Assembly (NCBI GenBank): GCA_019136035.1
Contig: JAGVUW010000212.1
Span: forward strand, 1 to 6,511
Direction of reading: 5' to 3'
Source of the DNA: Verrucomicrobiota bacterium
GTDB taxonomy: Bacteria; Verrucomicrobiota; Lentisphaeria; Oligosphaerales; JAFGRS01
DNA: 6,511 bases
Shown here: one piece after another, positions 1 to 5,406 of the stretch
Numbering within the stretch: position 1 is the first letter of the stretch
How the letters are laid out: each line of letters starts with the position of its first letter
The notes under the pieces: model-generated
The model's input: only the letters and a program-made list of their open reading frames with translations
What the model was told of the DNA's origin: nothing
Database searches by the model: none
Position numbers and translations under genes: made by a program

Positions 1-76
1 GGTGCGCCGCCTGGGTGACCGTGACGCCGCCGCCGCGGATGCCGTCGCCAGCGCGCCGGCGGGGCGTCCCGTGTGA
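1..76 (+). CDS. Possible C-terminal end of an upstream gene (partial)
   Basis: From base 2 there is an open frame of 24 codons ending in TGA at 74-76. Most codons begin with G and end in G or C, which is the pattern of the real genes in this window. The short peptide is alanine- and arginine-rich (it contains DRDAAAADAVAS and ends in AGRPV), like an ordinary disordered C-terminus. Nothing identifies the protein. The fragment is too short to exclude chance, because every frame is long-lived in such GC-rich DNA and the neighbouring frame (15-335) is also open. If real, it lies 231 nt upstream of zupT and is followed by hairpins that could end its transcript. Confidence 0.35.
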   Translation, partial: VRRLGDRDAAAADAVASAPAGRPV

Positions 77-146
77 ACGATCCGGGCTGCGGCGCGGCTG
101 CGGCCCAGCCCCTCCGCCGGGCGCCGTGCTCCGCGCGACTGCCGTT

Positions 147-171
147 TCCCGGGCGCTGTTGGCGCCCGGGA
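147..171 (+). terminator. Strong GC hairpin, possible terminator
   Basis: TCCCGGGCGC (147-156) pairs perfectly with GCGCCCGGGA (162-171) around the loop TGTTG. That is a 10-bp uninterrupted stem about 70 nt after the putative stop at 74-76. It has no T-run on either strand, so it is not a textbook intrinsic terminator. It could instead be part of the repeat cluster that continues directly into the stem-loop at 171-196. Confidence 0.35.
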
Positions 172-196
172 GGTCCGCGGACGGCGCCGTGGACCT
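171..196 (+). repeat. Stem-loop repeat R1 (26 nt, REP-like)
   Basis: AGGTCCGCGG (171-180) pairs with CCGTGGACCT (187-196), with one G-T wobble at 177/190, around the six-base loop ACGGCG. Compared with the reverse complement of R2 (1244-1269) it is identical at 23 of 26 positions. Compared directly with R3 (1269-1294) it matches at 20 of 26. Similarity to R2 continues to base 201 (27 of 31 over 171-201 against 1239-1269). The copy lies 112 nt before the zupT start. I infer a member of a small dispersed palindromic repeat family; a protein-binding site is the alternative. Confidence 0.6.
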
Positions 197-214
197 CCTC
201 GGTGCTCCACCCGT

Positions 215-231
215 CGGCGCCTCTGGCGCCG
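215..231 (+). repeat. Short perfect hairpin
   Basis: CGGCGCC (215-221) and GGCGCCG (225-231) form a 7-bp stem around TCT. It is the third hairpin in a row in the spacer before zupT. The preceding ten bases, CCGTCGGCGC (211-220), recur exactly at 1276-1285 inside repeat R3, which hints that this too derives from the repeat family. No T-run follows. Confidence 0.35.
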
Positions 232-307
232 GTGTCGCCGCGGGGGTATGGTCTTTGTCGTCGCGTCGGTTCGCGGTGTTCCCACCCATGGAAAGGTCGC
301 ACGGCAT

Positions 308-1207
308 ATGTCGATTCTGTTTGCGCTTGGACTGACGGTCTTCGCCGGCCTGGCCACCGGCGTCGGCAGCGCCCTGGCGTTCTTTGCCAAGCGGACCAAC
401 TACCGCTTCCTGTCGGTGGCGACCGGCTTCTCGGCCGGCGTCATGCTCTACGTCTCCTTCGTCGAGATCCTCCACAAGGGCGCCGTCGCCCTGACTGCGG
501 CCTACGGGGAGGTCCTCGGCAACTGGGTCAACGTCGCCTCCTTCTTCGGCGGCATCGCGGTGATTGCTCTCATTGACAATCTGATTCCTTCGGCGGAGAA
601 CCCGCACGAGATGCACTCCAAGGCCGAGATCGAGCCACTGCATGACCGCAGCAAGGCCGCGCCCGACTTCCAGGCCATCGCCGACCACCCCGAGACGGCG
701 CCGCCCGGGGCGCATGACCACCGCGTCGCGCATGACAAGCTCCTGCGCATGGGGCTGTTCACGGCCCTGGCCATCGGCATCCACAACTTCCCCGAGGGCC
801 TGGCGACCTTCCTGGCGGCGCTGCAGGACCCCGGCCTGGGCGTGGCGATTGCCGTGGCCATCGCGCTGCACAACATTCCCGAGGGCATCAGCGTGGCCGT
901 GCCGATCTACTACGCTACCGGCGATCGCCGGAAGGCCTTCCTCTACTCTCTTCTCAGCGGCCTGGCCGAGCCCGTCGGGGCCGTGGTGGCGTACTTCCTC
1001 CTGCGCTTCTTCCTTGGCGGCGCCGATGGCGCCATTCCGCCGCAGGTTCTCGGGATCCTCTTTGCGGGCGTGGCGGGCATCATGGTCTACATCAGCCTGG
1101 ATGAACTGCTGCCGACGAGCCGCGCCTTCGGCCGCAACCACGACAGCATCCTCGGCCTGGTCGCCGGCATGATCATGATGGCGCTGAGCCTGCTTCTGAT
1201 GCAGTAG
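308..1207 (+). CDS. zupT: ZIP-family divalent metal transporter (ZupT-like)
   Basis: This is an inner-membrane uptake permease for zinc and probably other divalent metals (Fe, Mn, Co), of the ZIP family, ZupT/GufA branch. The 299-residue product has about eight hydrophobic segments. Both signature metal-site motifs are present: HNFPEG at residues 159-164 and HNIPEG at 188-193. The contexts EGLATF, the GLAEP stretch and AGIMVYISLDELLP also match E. coli ZupT (257 residues). The extra length is mostly a longer loop between the third and fourth membrane segments (about residues 97-145). That loop holds seven histidines, at 100, 103, 112, 127, 136, 138 and 142. I chose ATG 308 because it aligns with the family N-terminus; an in-frame ATG at 248 would add 20 non-hydrophobic residues. 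GAAAGG at 291-296 is a weak, rather distant ribosome site. No AT-rich Zur-type operator is visible upstream. Confidence 0.92.
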   Translation: MSILFALGLTVFAGLATGVGSALAFFAKRTNYRFLSVATGFSAGVMLYVSFVEILHKGAVALTAAYGEVLGNWVNVASFFGGIAVIALIDNLIPSAENPHEMHSKAEIEPLHDRSKAAPDFQAIADHPETAPPGAHDHRVAHDKLLRMGLFTALAIGIHNFPEGLATFLAALQDPGLGVAIAVAIALHNIPEGISVAVPIYYATGDRRKAFLYSLLSGLAEPVGAVVAYFLLRFFLGGADGAIPPQVLGILFAGVAGIMVYISLDELLPTSRAFGRNHDSILGLVAGMIMMALSLLLMQ

Positions 1208-1243
1208 GTCGCGCCGGGGCGCATGGCAGTCAGGATGACGAGC

Positions 1244-1269
1244 AGGTCCACGGCGCCGCCCGTGGGCCT
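1244..1269 (-). repeat. Stem-loop repeat R2 (26 nt, REP-like, inverted)
   Basis: AGGTCCACGG (1244-1253) pairs with CCGTGGGCCT (1260-1269), with one T-G wobble, around CGCCGC. Read on the minus strand its loop is GCGGCG and its right arm CCGTGGACCT, the latter identical to R1. It begins 37 nt after the zupT stop and abuts R3, which has the opposite orientation, so the conserved halves face outward. This is the arrangement seen in paired REP/BIME elements. Its outer half can alternatively pair with R3 (see 1241-1297). Confidence 0.6.
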
Positions 1270-1294
1270 GGTTCACCGTCGGCGCGGTGGACCT
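1269..1294 (+). repeat. Stem-loop repeat R3 (26 nt, REP-like)
   Basis: GGTTCACCG (1270-1278) pairs with CGGTGGACC (1285-1293), with one T-G wobble, around TCGGCG. The outermost position is a T-T mismatch. It has the same orientation and length as R1 and the same NCGGCG loop. At stem position 9/18, R1 has G-C and R3 has C-G, a compensatory double change. At 7/20 a G-T wobble in R1 is an A-T pair here. This argues that pairing itself has been maintained. It lies 62 nt upstream of the ispH start. Confidence 0.55.
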
Positions 1295-1344
1295 GCTTCT
1301 CTGCGGCGTTCGGGCTGTTGCCCAGGGGGAAGATTCTGGAAGAC

Positions 1345-1349
1345 AGGGG
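1345..1349 (+). promoter_or_regulatory. ispH ribosome binding site
   Basis: AGGGG ends 7 nt before ATG 1357. This placement, and the family N-terminus that follows, decides the start in favour of ATG 1357 over the upstream in-frame TTG at 1318. Confidence 0.6.
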
Positions 1350-1356
1350 CATAGTC

Positions 1357-2292
1357 ATGCCGTTGCGCCGTGTGATTCTGGTGCAGCCGCGGGGCTTCTG
1401 TGCGGGCGTCGAGCGCGCCGTAGCGATGGTCGACCGGGCGCTGGCGCGGCACGGCCGGCCGCTGTACTGCTACCGCGAACTGGTGCACAACCGCTACGTC
1501 GTCGATGACCTGGCCCGTCGCGGCGTCGTCTTCGTCGACCGTCTCGAGGCCGTGCCCGAGGGCGCTGCGGTGGTCTTCAGCGCCCATGGCGTGGCCCCGG
1601 CTGTCTACGCTGAGGCCGCGGCGCGGGGCCTCGTGGCCATTGACGCGACCTGTCCCTTCGTGGCCAAGGTCCACGCCGAGGTCCGGCGCTTTGTGAAGCA
1701 GGGCTGCACGGTTCTGCTCATTGGTCATCGCGGTCATGACGAGGTCCGCGGCATCGTCGGCGAGGCCCCGGAGCGCATCCTCGTCATCGAGAGTCGCTCC
1801 GAGGCCGAGGCGATCGCGGTGCCGGACCCCGCCGCGGTGGCGACGGTGACCCAGACGACCCTGAGCGTCACCGAGACCGCGGCGGTCGTGGCGGTGCTGC
1901 GGCGGCGTTTTCCCACGCTGTGCACGCCGGCCGGCAGCGACATCTGCTACGCCACGCAGAACCGGCAGGAGGCCGTCGTCGAACTGGCGCGCCATGCCGA
2001 CATGGTCCTGGTCCTCGGCGCCGTCAACAGCTCGAACACCAACCGCCTGGTCGAGGTGGCCCGCGCCGCCGGCGGCCGCGCCGAACTGATCAGCCGGCCG
2101 GAGGAACTGGCGTCTCTCGACCTCGGCGCCGTCGAGACGGTCGGCGTCACCGCCGGGGCCTCGACCCCCGAGTCGCTCGTGCAGGACCTCATCGCGGCAC
2201 TGCGCCAACGCGGTGCCGACGAGGTCGTCGAGCTGAGCCTGGGCCGTGAGGATGTCCATTTCGACACACCGTCAGGAGACGCGGAGGGCTGA
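1357..2292 (+). CDS. ispH: 4-hydroxy-3-methylbut-2-enyl diphosphate reductase (IspH/LytB)
   Basis: This cytoplasmic iron-sulfur enzyme (EC 1.17.7.4) catalyses the last step of the MEP pathway, reducing HMBPP to IPP and DMAPP. The 311-residue product is close to the E. coli length (316). The three cysteines that bind the iron-sulfur cluster are visible: C15 in PRGFCAGV, C99 in DATCPFV and C197 in SDICYATQNRQ. Substrate-binding residues follow the family pattern: H44 in ELVHN, H77 in SAHGV, H127 and E129 in GHRGHDEVRG, the VNSSNTNRL motif, and TAGASTPE near the end. The stop is 3 nt before the carotenoid desaturase start, and the 3' end carries that gene's ribosome site, so the two are co-transcribed. 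That placement suggests the cell couples precursor supply to pigment synthesis. Nothing is missing or truncated. Confidence 0.97.
   Translation: MPLRRVILVQPRGFCAGVERAVAMVDRALARHGRPLYCYRELVHNRYVVDDLARRGVVFVDRLEAVPEGAAVVFSAHGVAPAVYAEAAARGLVAIDATCPFVAKVHAEVRRFVKQGCTVLLIGHRGHDEVRGIVGEAPERILVIESRSEAEAIAVPDPAAVATVTQTTLSVTETAAVVAVLRRRFPTLCTPAGSDICYATQNRQEAVVELARHADMVLVLGAVNSSNTNRLVEVARAAGGRAELISRPEELASLDLGAVETVGVTAGASTPESLVQDLIAALRQRGADEVVELSLGREDVHFDTPSGDAEG
2283..2288 (+). promoter_or_regulatory. Ribosome binding site for the desaturase GTG start
   Basis: GGAGGG lies inside the last codons of ispH and ends 7 nt before GTG 2296. It justifies the GTG start, since the Rossmann motif begins only 18 residues later. 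It also suggests translational coupling to ispH. Confidence 0.7.
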
Positions 2293-2295
2293 GCC

Positions 2296-3822
2296 GTGAA
2301 ACCAACCCAGGCCGGTGCTGCCGAGGTGGCCGATCGCGTTGCCGTCATCGGCGCGGGCCTGGGCGGCCTCGCTGCCGCGGTGACCCTGGCCGCGGCCGGC
2401 TTCAAGGTCGACATCTTCGAGAAGAACCGCCACCTCGGCGGCAAACTCAACCGCCTGGTCCAGGATGGCTTTGGCTTCGACCTCGGGCCGTCGATCCTGA
2501 CCCTCCCGCAGATCTTCCGGCAGCTCTTCGAGCGTGCCGGCCGGTGTTTCGATGACTACGTGCCCCTGCGGCCAGTCCTGCCGCACTGGCGCAATGTCTT
2601 CGAGGATGGCACCGTCATCGACCTCGACCCGGATCCCGTGCGCATGCATGCCGAGCTGGCCAAGGCCGGCCCGGACCTCGAGGGGCCCTACGAGGCCTTC
2701 CTCGAGTACAGCCGCCGGCAGTACGACCTGGTCGACGAGGGCTACTTCCGCCATGGCCTCGATACCCTGCCGCAGTTCCTCCGGCACTACGGCTGGCGGA
2801 TCTTCAGGCTCGACCTCTTCAGCACCATGCACCGCTCGGTCTGCCGGCGCCTCCCCAGTCCCTACCTGCGCGATATCTTCGACTTCTTCATCAAGTACGT
2901 CGGCTCCTCGGCGCTCCGCGCCCCGGGCTTCATGAATCTCATGCCGCACATCCAGTTCGGTTACGGCCTCTGGTATGTCGACGGCGGCATGCACCGCCTG
3001 GCGCTCGGCCTGGAGCGCCTCCTGCGCGAACTTGGCGTCGGCATCCACACTGACTGCGAAGTCACCGGCATCGAGCGTGCCGCCGGGCGGGTCACCGGCG
3101 TCGTGGCGGGCGGGGCGCGCCACGCCGCAGACTGGGTCGTCTGCAACATGGAGGTGCGCCCGGCCTGCGAGCGCCTCCTGGCAGCGCCACCCGCGGCCCT
3201 GCGGCGGCTGGACCGCTTCGAGCCGGCCTGTTCCGGGCTGGTCATCCACCTCGGCGTCAACCGCGTCTACGACCTCCTGGCCCATCACAACTTCTTCTAC
3301 TCGGCGCATCAGGCCGAGCACTTCGACACCGTCTTCCGCCGCCACGAGCTGCCGACGGACCCGACCCTCTACGTCGTGGCGCCGTCGCGCACCGACCCCG
3401 CCGTCGCCCCGCCTGGGTGCGACGTCATCAAGGTCCTCCCGCACATCCCCTGGATCAACGACGATCGCCCGCTCGGCGCCGCCGACTACGCGGCCTTGCG
3501 CGACCGCGTTCTGGAGAAGCTCGAGCGCATGGGCCTCACCGACCTCCGACGCCACATCGTGCTCGAGCACGTCTGGACGCCCTTGGACATTCGCCGCATG
3601 TACTACTCCGATCGGGGCGCGATCTACGGCACCGTCAGCGACCTCTGGAAGAACTTCGCCTTCAAGGCACCGAAACGCAGCCCCGAGTACTCGAACCTCT
3701 TCTTCGTCGGCGGCACCGTCAACCCCGGCGGCGGCATGCCGATGGTGACCCTCAGCGGCCTGCACGCCGGCGACATGATCCGCGCCGCGGCCGCTCGGAA
3801 GGGGGGCAACGGCCATGGCTGA
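2296..3822 (+). CDS. Carotenoid desaturase/oxidase, CrtI/CrtN/CrtP family
   Basis: This FAD-dependent enzyme dehydrogenates or oxidises a long isoprenoid polyene such as phytoene, squalene or a diapocarotene, probably at the membrane surface. The 508-residue product opens with the dinucleotide-binding fold: GAGLGG at residues 19-24 and acidic E42 in DIFEK, followed by LGGK. FDLGPSILTLP and the central FGYGLWYVDGGMHRLA segment are family landmarks. The C-terminal FAD motif is FVGGTVNPGGGMPMVTLSG (about 471-489). The PGGG-MPMVTLSG form recalls the CrtP/CrtNb-type terminal oxidases of C30 pathways more than the usual THPGAG of phytoene desaturases. The neighbouring aldehyde dehydrogenase points the same way. 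Which substrate it uses cannot be read from sequence, so I give no symbol. It sits 3 nt after ispH and overlaps the next gene by 8 nt. Confidence 0.9.
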   Translation: MKPTQAGAAEVADRVAVIGAGLGGLAAAVTLAAAGFKVDIFEKNRHLGGKLNRLVQDGFGFDLGPSILTLPQIFRQLFERAGRCFDDYVPLRPVLPHWRNVFEDGTVIDLDPDPVRMHAELAKAGPDLEGPYEAFLEYSRRQYDLVDEGYFRHGLDTLPQFLRHYGWRIFRLDLFSTMHRSVCRRLPSPYLRDIFDFFIKYVGSSALRAPGFMNLMPHIQFGYGLWYVDGGMHRLALGLERLLRELGVGIHTDCEVTGIERAAGRVTGVVAGGARHAADWVVCNMEVRPACERLLAAPPAALRRLDRFEPACSGLVIHLGVNRVYDLLAHHNFFYSAHQAEHFDTVFRRHELPTDPTLYVVAPSRTDPAVAPPGCDVIKVLPHIPWINDDRPLGAADYAALRDRVLEKLERMGLTDLRRHIVLEHVWTPLDIRRMYYSDRGAIYGTVSDLWKNFAFKAPKRSPEYSNLFFVGGTVNPGGGMPMVTLSGLHAGDMIRAAAARKGGNGHG

Positions 3823-5203
3823 GGCGGCGTCACCCGGCGCCATCCTGGCGCGTCTGCGTTCGCACGTCGCCAGCGGCGTCACGCGCGACCTCGTCTGGCG
3901 TCGCCGCCAGCTCGCACGACTCGAGGACCTCGTCCGCGAAAACGGCGCCGCCATCGCCGCGGCGCTCGACGAGGACCTCGGCAAGTCGCCCTTCGAAGCC
4001 CACCTGACCGAGGTGGTGCCCATCCTGACCGAGATCGCCGAGGCGCGGCGTCACCTGCGTGCCTGGACGCGCCCGCGGCGGGCCGCGGTGCCGTTGCACC
4101 TGCGTCCGGGCTCTGCCGAGGCCCGCCCCGAGCCCTACGGTGTGGCGCTCATCCTCGCCCCGTGGAACTACCCGCTGCAACTGACCCTGGTGCCGCTGGT
4201 CTCGGCACTCGCCGCCGGCAACGGCGTCATCGTCAAGCCCTCCGAGCTCGCCGCTGCCACGGCCAGGCTGCTCGAGCGGCTCGTGCCGCGCTACCTCGAT
4301 CCCGAGGCGGTGGCCGTGGTCACCGGCGCGGCCGAGACCGCGGCGGCCCTGGTGGCGCTGCCAGTCGACTGCATCTTCTGCACCGGCAGCCCGGCAGTCG
4401 GGCGGAAGGTCATGGCCGCCGCGGCGGCCAACCTTACCCCGGTGACCCTCGAGCTCGGCGGCAAGTGCCCCGTCATCGTCGAGTCGACGGCGCCGGTCAG
4501 GGTGGCGGCGCGTCGCATCGTCTGGGGCAAGTTCCTCAACGCCGGTCAGACCTGCGTGGCGCCCGACTATGTCCTGGTCGACGGCCGCCTGGAGGACGCC
4601 TTCCTGGCGGCCTGCGTGGAGGCGATCCAGGCCTTCTTCGGCCCGGACCCGCTGGCCAGTCCGGACTACAGCCGCATTGTCAGCGATGCCCACGTGGAGC
4701 GCCTCATGGGGCTCCTGGGCGGCGGCCGCGTCGTCTGCGGCGGCGTCGCCGACCGCGCCCGCCGGCGGATCGCGCCGACGATCCTGCGCGACGTCGACCC
4801 GGCGAGTGCGGTCATGCAGGAAGAGATCTTCGGGCCGATCCTGCCGGTGCTGCCGGTGGCGTCGCTGGCCGAGGCTGTGGCGAGCATCAACGCGCGGCCG
4901 CCGCCGCTGGCGCTGTACCTCTTTACGGAGTCGGCCCGGGTCGAGCGCGAGGTCCTCGCGCGGACGCGCTCCGGGGGCGTCTGCGTCAACGACGTGGTCG
5001 TGCACCTGACCGTACCCGGGCTGCCCTTCGGCGGCCTGGGTGCGAGCGGCATGGGCTCATGTCACGGCCAGGCCGGCTTCGCGGCATTCACGCATTGGCG
5101 CAGCGTCCTCCGGCGCGGCAACCGCCCCGACCCGGCCCTGCGCTATCCGCCCTATGGGCGACTGCTGAAGGCCTGGGTCGGATACCGCCCCGAGCGGGGC
5201 TGA
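3815..5203 (+). CDS. Class-3-type aldehyde dehydrogenase, probably for a carotenoid aldehyde
   Basis: This NAD(P)-dependent dehydrogenase oxidises an aldehyde to a carboxylic acid. The 462-residue length and motifs fit the ALDH3 branch. These are PWNYP with N118, the cofactor motif KPSE at 141-144, TGSPAVG, LELGGK with general base E213, the nucleophile C247 in NAGQTC, EEIFGP with E337, and PFGGLGASGMGSCHG. All catalytic residues are intact. There is no hydrophobic C-terminal anchor like that of fatty-aldehyde dehydrogenases. The ATG overlaps the desaturase stop by 8 nt and is preceded by GGAAGGGGGG (3797-3806), so translation is probably coupled. In staphylococcal C30 carotenogenesis an aldehyde dehydrogenase turns diaponeurosporenal into the acid. 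By context I infer a comparable role (CrtNc-like), but a general fatty- or aromatic-aldehyde enzyme is possible. Confidence 0.93.
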   Translation: MAEAASPGAILARLRSHVASGVTRDLVWRRRQLARLEDLVRENGAAIAAALDEDLGKSPFEAHLTEVVPILTEIAEARRHLRAWTRPRRAAVPLHLRPGSAEARPEPYGVALILAPWNYPLQLTLVPLVSALAAGNGVIVKPSELAAATARLLERLVPRYLDPEAVAVVTGAAETAAALVALPVDCIFCTGSPAVGRKVMAAAAANLTPVTLELGGKCPVIVESTAPVRVAARRIVWGKFLNAGQTCVAPDYVLVDGRLEDAFLAACVEAIQAFFGPDPLASPDYSRIVSDAHVERLMGLLGGGRVVCGGVADRARRRIAPTILRDVDPASAVMQEEIFGPILPVLPVASLAEAVASINARPPPLALYLFTESARVEREVLARTRSGGVCVNDVVVHLTVPGLPFGGLGASGMGSCHGQAGFAAFTHWRSVLRRGNRPDPALRYPPYGRLLKAWVGYRPERG

Positions 5204-5219
5204 GCCGCGCCGTTCCCCT

Positions 5220-5267
5220 CAGCGCGGCCCGCTGGCGGTCCGACCGACGCAACCCTCGTTGGGGTTG
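5220..5267 (+). repeat. Hairpins after the aldehyde dehydrogenase
   Basis: CAGCG/CGCTG (5220-5234) forms a short stem. The 11-bp odd palindrome CGGTCCGACCG follows at 5236-5246. CAACCC/GGGTTG (5250-5267) then forms a 6-bp stem around TCGTTG. These are the first structures met by a transcript leaving the dehydrogenase. None has a T-run. Confidence 0.35.
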
Positions 5268-5268
5268 G

Positions 5269-5286
5269 AGCCCATGGCCATGGGCT
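5269..5286. repeat. Perfect 18-bp palindrome
   Basis: AGCCCATGGCCATGGGCT equals its own reverse complement. It lies in the spacer between the two convergent genes, 66 nt after the dehydrogenase stop. It could be a dimeric protein site, a cruciform or hairpin (7-bp stem, GGCC loop), or the core of a dispersed intergenic repeat. Confidence 0.55.
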
Positions 5287-5320
5287 ATCCCAGGGTAGCG
5301 GAGGTACCGCAGCAGACATC

Positions 5321-5357
5321 AACGGGAGGCCGACGGCAGAGCCGTAAGCCTCCCGTT
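5321..5357. terminator. Two-tier hairpin, candidate bidirectional terminator
   Basis: AACGGGAGGC (5321-5330) pairs perfectly with GCCTCCCGTT (5348-5357). Inside, past a CG/AA internal loop, ACGGC (5333-5337) pairs with GCCGT (5341-5345) around AGA. That makes 15 bp in all between the convergent dehydrogenase and symporter genes. It lacks a T-run on either side, so it may act with a termination factor or be part of a repeat element. It is nevertheless the most stable-looking structure in the spacer. Confidence 0.45.
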
Positions 5358-5373
5358 AACCGGAGCTTCCGAG

Positions 5374-5393
5374 GCTGGCAGGCAACAGCCAGC
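5374..5393. repeat. Hairpin just past the symporter stop
   Basis: GCTGGC (5374-5379) pairs with GCCAGC (5388-5393) around an 8-nt loop, starting 14 nt after the minus-strand symporter stop. A smaller stem, CGGA/TCCG (5361-5371), lies next to it. It may contribute to ending the symporter transcript; no T-run is present. Confidence 0.35.
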
Positions 5394-5406
5394 GGCGGCA
5401 GGTCCG

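Larger units (their letters stand above)
1241..1297 (+). other. Long imperfect inverted repeat in the zupT-ispH spacer
   Basis: Bases 1241-1258 and 1280-1297 are complementary at 17 of 18 positions: 11 bp, one G-G mismatch, then 6 bp, around a 21-nt loop. This stem uses the outer halves of R2 and R3, so it competes with their two separate hairpins. It could act as a transcription end for zupT, or as a leader structure for ispH if transcription reads through. No T-run follows, so neither role is shown by sequence. Confidence 0.5.

Noticed and set aside
248..307. Upstream in-frame ATG extending ZupT by 20 residues
   Set aside because: The added residues do not resemble ZIP N-termini, while the protein from 308 aligns from its first residue with E. 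coli ZupT.
208..307. Zur-type operator or clear sigma-70 promoter before zupT
   Set aside because: TATGGT at 247-252 is a weak -10-like string without a matching -35, and no AT-rich dyad is present.
15..335. 106-codon plus-strand frame at the left edge
   Set aside because: Pro/Arg/Gly-rich composition, runs through three hairpins and into the start of zupT; no family resemblance.
171..1269. zupT as cargo of an insertion sequence bounded by the R1/R2 inverted repeats
   Set aside because: The repeats are themselves hairpins with a third adjacent copy, there is no transposase or target-site duplication, and zupT matches its surroundings in base and codon use.
171..1294. CRISPR array
   Set aside because: Only three divergent, palindromic copies in mixed orientation, with a gene between two of them and no regular spacers.
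1318..1356. TTG start for ispH 13 codons upstream
   Set aside because: ATG 1357 has AGGGG at the right distance and gives the normal family N-terminus.
1273..2259. 328-codon minus-strand frame opposite ispH
   Set aside because: Same GC-driven shadow; the plus strand is unambiguous ispH with all three cluster cysteines.
2272..4023. 583-codon open frame on the minus strand, antisense to the desaturase and dehydrogenase
   Set aside because: Its product is low-complexity, charged and without recognisable motifs. It lies opposite two genes with complete catalytic motifs and arises from the extreme GC at third codon positions, which removes stop codons from the opposite frame.
3830..5005. 391-codon minus-strand frame opposite the aldehyde dehydrogenase
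   Set aside because: Arg/Gly/Asp-rich shadow with no domain, no ribosome site of note, and full overlap with an intact enzyme gene.
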